The notes beneath the pieces are model-generated. The model searched no databases and was not told the origin of the DNA. It worked only from the letters and a program-made list of their open reading frames with translations. From Delphinapterus leucas (lineage: Eukaryota; Chordata; Mammalia; Artiodactyla; Monodontidae), in assembly GCF_002288925.2 (NCBI RefSeq), contig NW_022098024.1, forward strand, positions 844,797 to 908,796: a stretch of DNA of 64,000 nucleotides, written 5' to 3'. Numbering within the stretch: the stretch's first letter is position 1; the number at the start of each line of letters is the position of its first letter. The position numbers and the translations under genes are program-made. Of this stretch, positions 1-11,250 are shown in pieces.

Positions 1-12
1 TAAAAAAAAAAA

Positions 13-515
13 CAGCTCCGTATGGATATCCAATTTTCTCAGCACCACGTGTGGAGGAGACTATCATTTCCACATTGTGTATTCTTGGCAATCTTGTTGA
101 AGACCAGTTGATTGTTTATGTGTGGCTTTATTTCTGGGCTTTCTATTCTGTTCCATTGGTCTATATATCTGTGTTTACGCCAGAATCATGCTCTTATAAT
201 TACTGTTGCTTTGTAATATATTTTGAAATCAGGAAGTGTGGTGCATCCAGCTTTACTCTTCTTTCTCAAGATTTCTTAGGCTATCTAGGGTCCTTTGTGG
301 TTCCATATGGATTTTCAGATTGTTTTTCTATTTCTATAAAAAAAATGCCACTAGGATTTTGATAGGCACTGACTGATTTTGTAGATTACTTTGGCTAGTA
401 TGGTCATCTTAACAATAGTAAGTCTTCCAATTCATGAAAATGGATGTCTTTCAAATTATTTGTGTTTAAAAAAATTTCTTTAATAAAAGTTTTGTAGTTT
501 TTAGTTCTATCAGCT
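13..515 (-). mobile_element. Old LINE-1 fragment, ORF2 C-terminal half
   Basis: The stretch aligns by eye with about 17760-18180 of the full-length L1 in this window, for example the cagcaccac, ttctgttccattg and ttggctag blocks. It therefore encodes, on the minus strand, part of the region downstream of the L1 reverse transcriptase. It is clearly more diverged than the 16-23 kb copy and has no usable frame. Neither a poly(A) end nor a target-site duplication is visible, and it may continue beyond the window. Confidence 0.75.
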
Positions 516-1379
516 GAGATAGAGCAGCAACAATACATGATAAGATGAAAGTGGTAGAGCCAGGATCATGCAAGAGCTGGGTTGGAAACACAGGCAGGGG
601 GCACAAAGAGTTGGCCCAGAACCCTGTAACGTCTCCACTATCACACTGTGGCTGCTCCCTCAGCTCAAACCCATTGGTAACATGGGATTCCTTTTGTGAG
701 AGAAGGAAGAAAATTATGAGCTTGGTTTATATAAGCCTGGTATATTGTATGAGCCAGAAATGGATGGTGGCTGTGTTACAGTCCCATATAGAGTGGTCCT
801 TAAAGACAGTAGAGATGGGAAATCCTCCCAATGGGCACAACTTCCTGCAGTGTAACTTCTTATCTTCTTTATATGAAAAGAGAAGTGGCCAAAATAAGTA
901 TATATATGGATTTTCCATGGCTGTGCGTTATTGGCAAAGACAAAGAATGCGTTATTAGATAAATCCTTAGTCTAGAAGTATCAGAGGCCATAAATTTGAG
1001 TCCTTTCTTTATTAATGCAGTATGTATGTTTTCATTACAATCAATGTATCTTGCATAAATGCATAGACATTCTGTTTAAATTACTTATGTTTGCGGGAAA
1101 CCACAGAAGGAAAAACTTAAAGTATCTTCATAGATGGAGGTTAGGGACTATCAAATATTATGTCATCACCCTACTCTTAACAAGTAGGTAAAATTTAGAA
1201 GAAAAGATATAATTCATTTAATAAAAACCCTGTTGGGGGCACAAAGATATAGTCACAATAATCACTTTTTAAGTCAGGCCCTGGATCATGGCCCTTGCAT
1301 GGTTTGGACTTTAAAAGGTGGTCATGGGTCTAATGAATGTGTTGGTTTATTGGTAATAACTAATAAAAGTAGCTAAAAC
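516..1379. other. No gene seen
   Basis: The longest frames here (137 aa on plus from 545, 63 aa on minus from 727) overlap each other and show no domain or splice context. I see unassigned single-copy-like sequence only. Confidence 0.5.
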
Positions 1380-1570
1380 ACATACAGCATCTGCTATGTA
1401 CATGGCACTCTTCTGTTTGCTTTACATAGGTGAACTAATTTAAGCTTTTCCTACAGTTATTGAACTATTACTAAATCAACTTTATAGAGTGAGAAACTGA
1501 GGCATGGAGAGGTTAAGCTGTTTATTCAGCTGGAAAGTTAGACATCTAGGATGCATTAGCAGTAGTCAAA
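1380..1570 (-). repeat. MIR SINE relic
   Basis: The order of blocks matches an inverted MIR: a tgctatgtacatggcactc end, then gagaaactgaggc and agaggttaag near the core. It is diverged, and its ends are approximate. Confidence 0.65.
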
Positions 1571-1779
1571 ACTCTTCAGTGTTCTTGCACCAACCACAGA
1601 GAGAGATTGCTGTATCCTTCAGGAGTTGGGTGGGAAGAGGGAGCCATGTCCCCAGATAACCCAGCTAACATCAGTTTGTATAAGGTTCCACATTTCATGT
1701 ATATATTTCCAGTCACAATTTGAAATCTGAAATATTGGAATACTTTTTGTGTTCTGTCTCAAGCCAAACCTTCTGAAAG

Positions 1780-2200
1780 GAACTTTATAGCTGCTTGTCC
1801 TAACTCCATTCATTCCCTTCTCCAACTTATTATCTGCACTTTTGCCATATTGTTCCCCTTAAACTCTACTTCTCTTCCTGCTTAAAAACCTTCCACAGCT
1901 CTGGGAGGTCTACATGATAAAGTTGACAAACCTCAGCCAGACATCCAAGATGCTCATGTCTTTACCAGATGTCAAAGGTCAAATCTATTTACCATGTCCT
2001 GACCCCTACCCACATCTCACATTTTTTTGGCCTCCACAGTTTCACTTAAGCAAAATCAATATGCAAGGACACTTTGGTTTTTTGTTTTCTCTACAAGTTT
2101 ACACAAATTATACCCACCTTTCAAGGTACAAGGTAAAATAATACTTCTATAAAGTGCTCCCTCTTCATTAAATCATAATGTGACCTATACCTTCTTTAAA
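1780..2200 (+). repeat. Possible L2 relic
   Basis: The block ctcttcctgcttaaaa followed by ccttccacagctctgggagg resembles the 3' part of L2, but similarity fades quickly. The boundaries are guesses. Confidence 0.35.
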
Positions 2201-2239
2201 AAGACTGGATAATTTACTTGGCAATTTAAAGTTTGTCTT

Positions 2240-2245
<6 letters not shown>

Positions 2246-2270
<25 letters not shown>

Positions 2271-2310
2271 CATGCACACACACACACACACACATATATA
2301 TACACATACA
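2246..2310. repeat. Compound (TA)n-(CA)n microsatellite
   Basis: About 25 bp of alternating TA runs into an alternating CA tract and then mixed TA/CA. This type of tract is prone to length polymorphism. Confidence 0.95.
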
Positions 2311-3109
2311 CTGCATTCAGCATTTATGTGTTAAGTTTCTTTTTAATTATACTCCTACATTTGACATTTTGCATTTTGTTTGTATCCAGTATATCCACAG
2401 TATTGTTCACAGTGTTATATTTTTATATTTAAATAATGCATGGGCTTAGTTTTTCTTTTTACATTTCTCTATTACAAAAGCCTAGCAGCATATTTGGTGA
2501 CGATTTAAGATGGAATACATGAATAATGTTTATTAGCTCAATTCAACATGCCACCCTTCTCAAGGTGAGGCACTGACTCTTGTTTGGTAAACTCAGACCT
2601 CTCTTAGTATTTACCTGAGAGAAACTGAGTCAGTTCCCTGGATTTCTTGCAAAAATGGAAAATCATTTTTACAGAGAAGAAACAATCATTTTCTAAGCAA
2701 TACGGTTATTGAACTACTTTGGCTGAGTAAATAGCTGTTTCTTCCATGGCCCATTCAGAGGAAATTCTAATTCTTGTCATGGATTGTGACATATTTTCCC
2801 TTTCGTAAAACAATAGAAAAGGTGTTTTGGGAATTTTAAGCAGTTTACAATGTAGACGTTTCCAACATGCTGATTTTCCCAAAAGTCCTACTGGGTAATC
2901 TCATTTACCTTCTTCATTGTTTGAGGGTGATGAATTATATAAAATTATTTAATTGCTTTTCTCTTTTCTCATTCTACTCTGCCCTTTCATGATGTTGTCA
3001 ACTTCAGAACTATCCTGTTTCAAATTAAGCTAAAATATTGAAGTCTCTCCTGAGCTACAGTCTCCCATTTATGGCTGCTGTAACGGGACACTTTGTCAAT
3101 ACTTTGAAA
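2311..3109. other. No gene seen
   Basis: AT-rich sequence without a recognisable repeat or coding frame of note. Confidence 0.5.
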
Positions 3110-3500
3110 CCAAAAGCTTTACCCTCCCTTCAAATCAACATTTCCCCTTTCCTTCCTATCACCTTTCCATCCATCTAAGCCTTCCTCCACGCATTTCCTC
3201 CTTGACTCTTTGACTGCCAGCACTCTGGTATAGCAAACATTGTCTGTTTCCTGGACTAGTGGAATAGTCTTCTAAGCACCACCCCTTCTTCAGTTTTCTT
3301 TTCACTCTGTGAAATCCCTGAACTCTTTTGCCAGATTATCATTTATTATAGAACACCCTTCCTCACTTTATCACCAGGAGAATGTAAACTTCACGAGCTT
3401 TGTCTTTTGCATCCCTTTGTCACCGTTTTCTAGAAGAGTGGTTGTCCCATGGCAAGCATGTGTTAGATATCTGTTCAAGGAATTAACAAATCCCATGCGC
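3110..3500 (+). repeat. L2 LINE 3'-end relic
   Basis: A stretch rich in C and T is followed by gagaatgtaaacttcacgag, then the ctttgtc, catccctttgtc and agaagagtggttgtcccatgg blocks. That is the order seen in the L2 3' terminus. It is diverged, with no coding capacity. Confidence 0.6.
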
Positions 3501-3633
3501 AAATATATTCAATGGCTCCTTATTACTTAAAAAAGCTTGTTATTCAAATCTTTTTTAATGTTTATAATTACATACCGACAATAGATACAGACTGTGATTA
3601 TAGTGACAATGAGGATTGGATAACACTTTAAAT

Positions 3634-3983
3634 CAGCGGTCCCCAGCAATTTGGCACCAGGGACCGGTTTCGTGGAAGACAGTTTTTCCACAGACAGGGT
3701 GGTGGGGGGGCAGGGATGGTGATGGTTCAGGCGGTAATGTGAGTGATGGGGAGCGATGGGGAGCGATGGGGAGCCATGGGGAGTGATGGGGAGCCGTGGG
3801 GAGCGATGGGGAGCCATGGGGAGTGATGGGGAGCGATGGGGAGCCATGGGGAGCGATGGGGAGCCATGGGGAGCGATGGGAAGCGGCAGATGAAGCTCTG
3901 CTCACTCGCCCCCCGCTCACCTCCTGCTGTGCAGTCCGGTTCCTAACAGGCCGCGGACCAGTACCGGGGCTTGGGAACCCCTG
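3634..3983. mobile_element. Non-autonomous hAT-type DNA transposon
   Basis: The 350-bp element starts cagcggtccccag and ends tgggaacccctg, which form imperfect terminal inverted repeats. It is flanked by a perfect 8-bp duplication, ctttaaat, at 3626-3633 and 3984-3991. An 8-bp target duplication with CAG...CTG ends is the hAT superfamily signature. Both ends resemble a widespread mammalian hAT element (ggcaccagggaccggttt at the left, cggttcctaacaggcc at the right). The middle is replaced by a short tandem array. It carries no transposase. I do not assign the subfamily. Confidence 0.85.
3741..3880 (+). repeat. 10-bp G-rich minisatellite, 14 units
   Basis: Exactly fourteen 10-bp units run without indels. 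Four variants occur: gagcgatggg, gagccatggg, gagtgatggg and a single gagccgtggg. Every unit closes with GGG and the next opens with G, so the plus strand shows GGGG runs separated by 6 nt. Apparent 65-135 aa proline/histidine-rich or glycine-rich frames across it are repeat translations, not genes. Confidence 0.97.
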
Positions 3984-4084
3984 CTTTAAATAACTTATTA
4001 CCAAAAATAAAATAAAAGGACCAATTGGTAACTGAGACATTCAGAAAACATTTATAATTGCGTCTTTTCCTTAGGTCCCATAGT

Positions 4085-4290
4085 TTAATTCCACACTATT
4101 AGAGTGCTTTGAATTTTGTTAGTAACAAAATTAAACTATGTACTAGGTAATGTGCTAAGCTCTTTGCAAGTTTACAATCCCATGATTTAAGTTTTATTAC
4201 ACATATTTTACAGATAAGAAAACAGACTTAGATGAAGTAACTTGCCTATGGTCACCCAGCTAGTAAAGGTAGAGCCAGGATTTTTAATTG
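4085..4290 (-). repeat. MIR SINE relic
   Basis: It contains the inverted MIR order: taatgtgctaagctc, attttacagataagaaaac, gtaacttgcc, ggtcacccagctagtaa and agagccaggatt. It is one of the better preserved MIRs here. Confidence 0.75.
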
Positions 4291-4299
4291 ATCATTGTT

Positions 4300-6326
4300 T
4301 ACAATAAAGTGTCTTATTTTCTTTGATAAGAACAGTCTACTTGCAAAGAGACAGTTTTCTCTTTGGGGATAAAGTTTTCCATCTACCTCAGAAGATCTGT
4401 GGGAGCCTGAGAGGCCCAGAACAATGTCTTATCTGCAGGTGCGAATTGAAGCCTGATGTAAGGGGCTATGACTGTAAACCCCACAGCAAACAAAACACAG
4501 TCTGCTGTCCCTAGGAGTCATAGAAATGGTGAAGTATTTGATGGCGTTCAAAATATCCAGGAATACTTCCATATTCACATAATTGCTACTCTTACCCAGG
4601 GACCCTTTCTTAAACCAATTTGGAGCTGCCAAGTTAGCAAGGAACTCCCACCTACCCTGACATTTCATCTCCTTAATACCTTTCACCTTTTCCTGCTTCT
4701 TTAATAGACGGATCAAGAAAACTGCTGGAGCATGAGGGTCCCTGAGAAGCTGCTTCTTCCTTGACCCACACTCTGCTTGATCTCTTGGAAACTGCCAACC
4801 CTGGAAAGAAGCATTTCTGTCTTCCCTTTTGGCCTGGACAAAACACAAAGGGAACTTAAGGCAAGAAATATTTTAATATCTTTTTCTACTCTTAGTCTCC
4901 GTGATAGCCATCTAATCCACAAACTGAGGGCTAATGCACGTGGAAGGGGAAAGAAATCTCAGCGTGTGTGCTCCTCTGACATTTTGATAAGAGCACAGAG
5001 ATGGGAAGGCGGCACATCCCCTAAACTACCTTTCTGAAGACATACCTTTGCAGTGCTTCTCAGAAAGCTCAGCAGCCCTCCTTTTAGTCTGCTGGGGAAA
5101 TTGACAAGGGGTTTTAAGAGTCATCAAACCCACAGAAACATATTTGTCAGGTGTCTCTACAAGTGTCTCTATAATTTAATATATTCTTACATTTTACTTT
5201 AAAATAATTCTGTCCACTTCCATTTAAAGAAAATGCCATTTTTGCTTTAAATTCTTATTACAGGATATTTATCTTGGTTTATTTGCTTGTTTATAGAATT
5301 AGAATTTATTGATAGAATAAAACTCGAAAAGGACCTTAAAGATTTTTAATATTATTACTTTGTAATTAATACTACATTAATATTAACATTATTTATATTT
5401 TTAGCAGAAACTTTTCTTTGAATGAAAACTTATTCAAACCTCAACATGGAGAAATCAATCATCAGGATTGCTTTAGGTGAAGCATGGCCATAGGGTCTGG
5501 CTCCCTCCCCATCTCCCCAGTTCTTGGAGGCCCAAGAAGGTGCTCTAAAAAACTCACTTGGAATACTGAGGAATTTCTCCAAACTTCTCTGGAGGAAGAC
5601 ATAGGGGAATGAAGTAGCTCATCAGGCCATGTTACAAGTTGGTGGCAGAGCTGACTCTAAATGGTTGATTCTTGATTCTCACTCCTGTCTTTGAGGTTGG
5701 GTCAATCTTTCCGGTCTAGGGGAAATTAAAAAAGTACTTAAAGTGTAAAAGTTTGAAAAGAAAACAAAAATAATTTTCCTGACGGGCTATAAACAATTAT
5801 CTTGAGACAGATAAAGGTTTCTCACTCATAAATAGGAATATATTAAACCATCATGGAAATATCATGCCAATGACAGGAATTTGTCTTGTTCAGTAAATTT
5901 GTTTCTGACTTATGAGTTTCCCCTGATACAGGGAACGTACCTTACACCTGTCCCCAGTCCCCTGAAATGCACTGAGGTGCTCCAGGTGGTGACTGCTTAA
6001 CCTGCAGCTGTCCCAACTAGTATTTTCTACGCTTGTCATTCTTGCAAAATAACCAAGGAACCCTAGGCACATGCATACATAGGGGAAATTTGGCATGTGT
6101 ACCGGAAGACAAGCAAAGCAGTCCTTCGAGAGACAAACAAGACCTTCTTGCTATAATCCAGGATATGCTCTTCAGTACTGAGCTAGCCATCATAACTAGA
6201 TGTGAGGAAACGTTCTTTTGCACCAAAGAAGAGAAACACAACGATATTTCAGTATGTTTAGGAAAAAGTTTTGTCTCCCCGCATCAGAGTCTCTAAATCC
6301 CTGTTTCTTCTGCTCAAAATCACTAC
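4300..6326. other. No gene seen
   Basis: Several overlapping 60-140 aa frames exist on both strands near 4323-5037 and 5890-6296. They run antisense to one another, lack recognisable domains and have no consistent splice signals. I treat all as chance frames. Confidence 0.5.
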
Positions 6327-6703
6327 CCTTTTTTTTTTCTTTTTATAAATATTTAAGGTCCTTTCTTTCTTACTTGCTACCTAGTCTCTTTCTCCTTGTT
6401 TCCTTGTGGGCCTCTCATTTTTTTCTTTTTTCACTTTTTTCTTCCCTCCTTTCCACTTATTTTTCTTCTATTCTCCCCTCTAGCTTTCTTCTCCTCTTCT
6501 TTCGTTTTCTCTCTTTCTTTTTTCCTTTCTGTCATTTTTTTCCCTTTCTCTCTTTCCCTCCCTCCCTTCTTCCTTGTTTCCATTCCTCACTTTTGCTCTT
6601 TTTCTTTCTGTTTTTTTTTCTTCATTTATACTCTCTTTCATTGTTTTTCTTCTTTCTTCCATTGTATTTCTTCCTACTTTCTTTCTTTCTTCCTTCCACT
6701 CAG
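6327..6703 (+). repeat. Polypyrimidine (TTTC/TTCC)n tract
   Basis: Nearly 380 bp is almost purely C and T on the plus strand, built from degenerate tttc, ttcc and tccc words. The 168-aa and 106-aa phenylalanine/serine/leucine-only frames over it are composition artefacts. Confidence 0.95.
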
Positions 6704-7399
6704 AGTCATTCATTGAGGGGTTAAGAAATTGGGTTATTTATCCACACACTTGAATTACTCAGTAAGAGAACCTCTTGGGGATTCAACTCTCTGGACGCTG
6801 AACTACCCAGTTTAGAGGACAAACTTTCCTATGTGCAAAGAATGCCCTCAGACAGAGAGACATGGGGAAACCACCAGCATGGACGTGAACTGTCTGTACT
6901 GACTGTTGATAGGAATGGGTTTGTCAACACTGGAGATGCCTCTTTTCCTCCATCATTCTTTTTTCTTTCTTTTCTTCCCTTCTTCATTAAACAACTATGC
7001 ATATCCACAATGTGCCAAGTACGATCCTAAGCATTGTGACAGCTAAATAGGCATGACCCCAATTTTCTTGCAGGTTACAGTCTAATTTATTCTGACTGAG
7101 GAAATAATTATTAATCAAACAGTCACAAAACACCAATGCTTCTTAAACCTTTCCACTTACACTGCCCTTCAAAATAGAAGAGAGAGAGGAAGTGTCCTTG
7201 GTTATCTGAAGAACTACACTTGGAAATTCTTTTGATGTTTCCTTTTTATGTTTATTTTTAAATCCACACAAGCTTAATGTACTATATATTTAAATAGACC
7301 AAATTAATTTATATCAACCTTTCTAATGGTTTGAATACTAGATAACATTTAATTTTGAAATGTTGACACAGGTAAAAGCCCAAGCAACATACCTGGTAG
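6704..7399. other. No gene seen
   Basis: Unassigned AT-rich sequence without a supported feature. Confidence 0.5.
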
Positions 7400-7560
7400 C
7401 TATTCTATTATTATGCATAATGGTTAAAAGCTTAAGCTTTAAAGAAAATAGGGAAGTCAGGATCAAGTACAATATCTTCTTACCAGTGGGATGGCCTTGG
7501 GCAGCTTTATTAAACTTTCTGTGACCTGGTGTATCCTCACCAGCATTACCCAACTCACAG
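7400..7560 (+). repeat. MIR SINE relic
   Basis: Blocks ataatggttaaaagcttaag, gatggccttgggcag and aaactttctgtgacct follow the sense MIR order (anticodon-side tRNA part, then core). Confidence 0.6.
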
Positions 7561-7662
7561 AGATGTTAGAATTTAATCGGACACTAGCTTTTAGCACAGA
7601 TTCAGAACAGTTAACACCCTAGACATGAAATTGACTATTGTTATAATCATGATATTGTCTTT

Positions 7663-7870
7663 TTTTTTTTTTTTTGCGGTACTCAGGCCTCTCACTGTTG
7701 TGGCCTCTCCAGCTGCGGAGCACAGGCTCCGGACGCACAGGCTCAGCGGCCATGGCTCACGGGCCCCAGCCACTCCACGGCATGTGGGATCCTCCAGGAC
7801 CGGGCCACGAACCTGTGTCCCCTGCATCGGCAGGCGGACTCTCAACAACTGCACCACCAGGGAAGCCCCA
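7663..7870 (-). mobile_element. CHR-type tRNA-derived SINE (cetacean)
   Basis: Read on the minus strand it starts ggcttccctggtggtgcagt, has a tRNA-like head with A and B boxes, a long GC-rich body and a terminal A tail (the T run at its left edge). A 14-bp target duplication atgatattgtcttt lies at 7649-7662 and 7871-7884, so the copy is complete. The TSD is perfect, which suggests a fairly young insertion. Short frames inside it are not genes. Confidence 0.93.
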
Positions 7871-7884
7871 ATGATATTGTCTTT

Positions 7885-9029
7885 AATTATTATTGTATTA
7901 ACCACTGTTGCTGTGGTTTTTATGACTGTAATTAATTTGAGGTATAGCCAGGCAAGGGAGCATCAACTTACAAATATTGGAGTCTGAACAAGAGCATGTT
8001 AGCAGGTCAGTGAGGGAATGAGGGCTCAGCTCTCGTAGAGCTCATGCTCATACACAAGTAGGTATTCTAACAGTGCTTCCAACCCAGTATCTAATGGTCC
8101 TGGACACACTCTGCCTTAGGGCCCAACAGTGCTGAAACACAGCAAAGCTGGTGCTGAGCAGACAGCGGATGGATTGCCTCTGGCACAGCATGCACTAATA
8201 GAGAGCACTGGTAGGCTGAGAGGAGGGGGGAGCAGAGCAAGGATGCATTAATGATGAACATCCTGCAGGAAGGGGAGAGATCAGGGAGAGATTAGCCAAA
8301 CTGCTGACTGTGCATAGGGAGGACAGCTGTGAGAGGCTAATGGAACATTAGGAGATGACAGAAATCCAAAGACAGCCAGCTGTTACCTGGGATGATGGCG
8401 TTGAGTCATCAGATTCCAAACCACCACACAACAGACAGCCACATCTGGAGGTGGCGTTATGGACCTCAGCCCTGCAGGGTTTGCTGAGAGGGCAGGTAAC
8501 ACAGGCACGTGGGGATGACGCTCCAAGAGACAGTGTGCTAATTCATCAGGTACTGTGATGCTTTGCCTCTTTCCCTTTCCTGAGTGACAGGAATCCCAAA
8601 GGATAGAAAATGATCCAGAGGACTTATAATGAATCAAGTGCTTTCAGTTGCTCTGTTCACTCTAGTCACATGCTCCATGCCAAGACCTCAAGTCTTCAAT
8701 GTTGATCCAGAAGGAAAATGAAGAAGTTTCTCTTGTCCCTGAAATCAGGGCAAATTATCATATGCTTTTCAACAATTTAAAGAAGCAATTATCAAACTTT
8801 TGCTTGCCCCTTTGGGACTGACTTGTCAGACACCTCTACCCCAAGCATGACCACCTTCATCAGACACAGTAAGTAACCTTTGCTGCTTATTGGCTACCAG
8901 CATCTGTTTATTCCTCCCTATGAGACCATGAACACCTTTTAAAGAAATATCTAGTTCATACTGGATTTAGTTCATGAAAACCATATCCACTTGCCTGGCC
9001 CTCAGCTGAGTAAAGAACAGTATGTGATC
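7885..9029. other. No gene seen
   Basis: Mixed-composition DNA, slightly G/A-rich around 8200-8350. A 67-aa plus frame and an 84-aa minus frame near 8355-8637 overlap antisense and are not supported. Confidence 0.5.
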
Positions 9030-9044
9030 AAAGGTAGGTTATTT

Positions 9045-9310
9045 ATTTTTTTTTCTTTTTTTTTTTTAACATCTTTATTGGGGTATAATTGCTTTACAAT
9101 GGTGTGTTAGTTTCTGCTTTATAACAAAGTGAATCAGTTATACGTATACATATGTTCCCATATGTCTTCCCTCTTGCGTCTCCCTCCCTCCCACTCTCCC
9201 TATCCCACCCCTCCAGGCTGTCACAAAGCACCGAGCTAATATCCCTGTGCCATGTGGCTGCTTCCCACTAGCTATCTACCTTACTACGTTTGTTAGTGTG
9301 TATATGTCCC
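9045..9310 (-). mobile_element. 5'-truncated L1, 3' UTR only
   Basis: From the T-rich left end it carries the same 3' UTR as the full-length L1 (acatctttattgg, gtataattgctttacaatg, gcaccgagct). It is bounded by a perfect 15-bp duplication, aaaggtaggttattt, at 9030-9044 and 9311-9325. This is a standard severely truncated retrotransposition product with no coding part. Confidence 0.95.
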
Positions 9311-9325
9311 AAAGGTAGGTTATTT

Positions 9326-9759
9326 CAGATCATTGCTCTCTGGAAACTAATACTGATGTAGAGAGGCAAATATACTCAGAATGTTTGAGATTTCATTATG
9401 TCCTAGTAAAGGCTGCACTATACCTACTAACAGACCACTGTTGGGTTCTTTGCTTCATATTCTTTTTAGTTGTCTCTGTTCCTACAAGTTTTAAAGTCTG
9501 ATTCTATAGTCTCTCAAGAAATTGTGAGCTGTCAATATTCTTCCAAGGATATTTTAGCCTTCAGCCAAGAGACCCTAGGATAAGGAATACTTCTCAAGAT
9601 ATAAGATACAATTTCACATTCCTTTCTCACCTCTAAGAAAGTATTTCTAAATTCAAGTCATTGAGAAACAATTCCTGAACAACTTTGAATCCATTATTAC
9701 TCATTTTTATAAATGAGACTTTCCTAGGCTTCATTACTTAATTATCAGGACAAAAATAC
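9326..9759. other. No gene seen
   Basis: AT-rich unassigned DNA. Confidence 0.5.
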
Positions 9760-10460
9760 ATTTTCTAAAAACAGCTCACAATTTACAATAAATCTGTGGA
9801 AGACTGTTTTCAAAGAGAGCTTCAGTAGTTCTTCCCATCCTTGTATGCACACATCTCTGCAATTTGACTTTGGCACACTCCACATCAAGAGAAGAAATGT
9901 ATTTCTTCAACCTTTGGATCTGTGCTTGAATTCGGCATTGCGACTGTAGCAAATGCTCCATAAGCAGCAGTTTGACAGGTGTCTGCACACTTGGCCTTAG
10001 CCTCTTTTGTTGGTAGAGGGAACACTATGACCAAATGGCAATGATCCTGGCTTAGCCATCTTGAAATGAAGAGAACAGAGACGCCATAGCTGACAGTTTG
10101 ACAAAGACCAGGCACATGTGTGTGGCCATTGTAGATCATGTGGTCACAACTGAGCGAGCATAAAAGTACAAGTCCATAAAGTACTCCAGGTGAAACCAGC
10201 AAAAAAACCCACCTGGCTGAACACAACCCAAATTGCTATCCCAGAGAATCATAAGCAAATATAATAGTTGTTGTTTTACCTTTTGCTTCTGGGGTGGTTT
10301 TTCAGGTATCAATAAGTAATTGATATAGAAATTAGTAGCAGAACTTGTGTGTAGGTAACAAAAACTGAAAATATGTTTCATTGGCTTTGAGACTGGTTGG
10401 CAAGAACTGTTAGCGAAGGCTGGAAGTATTTCAAACTGCTATTGGAGGCTGCAAAACTGG
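9760..10460 (-). repeat. Possible ancient dispersed repeat
   Basis: On the minus strand the run includes attctctgggatagcaattt, caagatggctaagccagg and related words that I associate with old mammalian dispersed repeats, possibly LTR-derived. I cannot name the family. The overlapping minus frames of 113, 81 and 70 aa show no known domain and are treated as chance. Confidence 0.3.
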
Positions 10461-10869
10461 TGATCCATGTTTTGTGTGTGGGAACCAATGGGTAAAACTG
10501 TTGCCTAGGGTCATCTTGGGTCTGGCTGTGGTAGATTGTCTGCCAAGGTGGCCCCCATCCATTTCACTCATCTCTTACACCCATGGTCCACTTTACATCA
10601 AAAACTGGAGTCTAACTCCCTTCCCCTTGAATTTTTTAGCTCTGTATGTCAAGCTCTAGGAAGAAAGAAGTAAGCTAAAGAAAATACTGTTTAATTTGCA
10701 AGCAGAATTTGGAGAAAATGTGAGGAGGCAGGACTTATTGAATTGAAAACTGTACTGTTCACAAATCTATTCTTCCCAGTTAGAAAAAGCTTCCAAGAGT
10801 AAGACAGCATCTGAAGATGAAAGACTAAATCAATGCTATGGCTGTGAAAACTTTTCATGATAAACACAC

Positions 10870-11250
10870 TTGATTCAGGTAAGTATTTTCATTCCCAATT
10901 TGGAGATGATGAAACTCAAATTCTGAAAGACAAAATCAGTGGTTTTCAAACTTTGTCCCACAGAACTTTGCCCTTGTGGGCCCAGTGGGAAACAGCAGTG
11001 AGTTAGGCCTGACAGAGGGAAAACCAAGTGGGCTGAGGTCTGGGTCTTTCATCTTGCTCCCAGGAGAAAATTCTACCTTTATCTATGATATGTATTTGGT
11101 TTCCACGTAACATTTTGATTGAACAGTGCTTTCCAAAGGCAACAAGAATTATGGAAAACCTCTAATAAAGAATAGAACAAGGATTTGAACCCAGGACACT
11201 TAGATTACAAAAGTTATACTCTTTGCTTTGTGTCACATTGCCTAATGCAC
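10870..11250 (-). repeat. MIR relic split by an insertion
   Basis: The left part (ttcattcccaatttggagat, gatgaaactcaaattctg) and the right part (acaaggatttgaacccagga) are adjacent segments of an inverted MIR. They are now separated by about 230 bp of foreign sequence at 10937-11164. Confidence 0.6.
10937..11164. mobile_element. Probable hAT-type DNA transposon nested in MIR
   Basis: It starts cagtggttttcaaactttg, the typical opening of small mammalian hAT elements, and ends near ggaaaacctcta, a weak inverted match to the start. The expected 8-bp target duplication is decayed. It interrupts a MIR cleanly, which fixes it as the younger element. Confidence 0.5.

Noticed and set aside
3527..4040. 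Proline/histidine-rich repeat proteins on minus, Gly/Trp repeats on plus
   Set aside because: Frames exist only because a 10-bp unit without stops is repeated.
6218..6724. 168-aa and 106-aa plus frames of Phe, Ser and Leu
   Set aside because: Translation of a polypyrimidine tract, which rarely contains stop codons.
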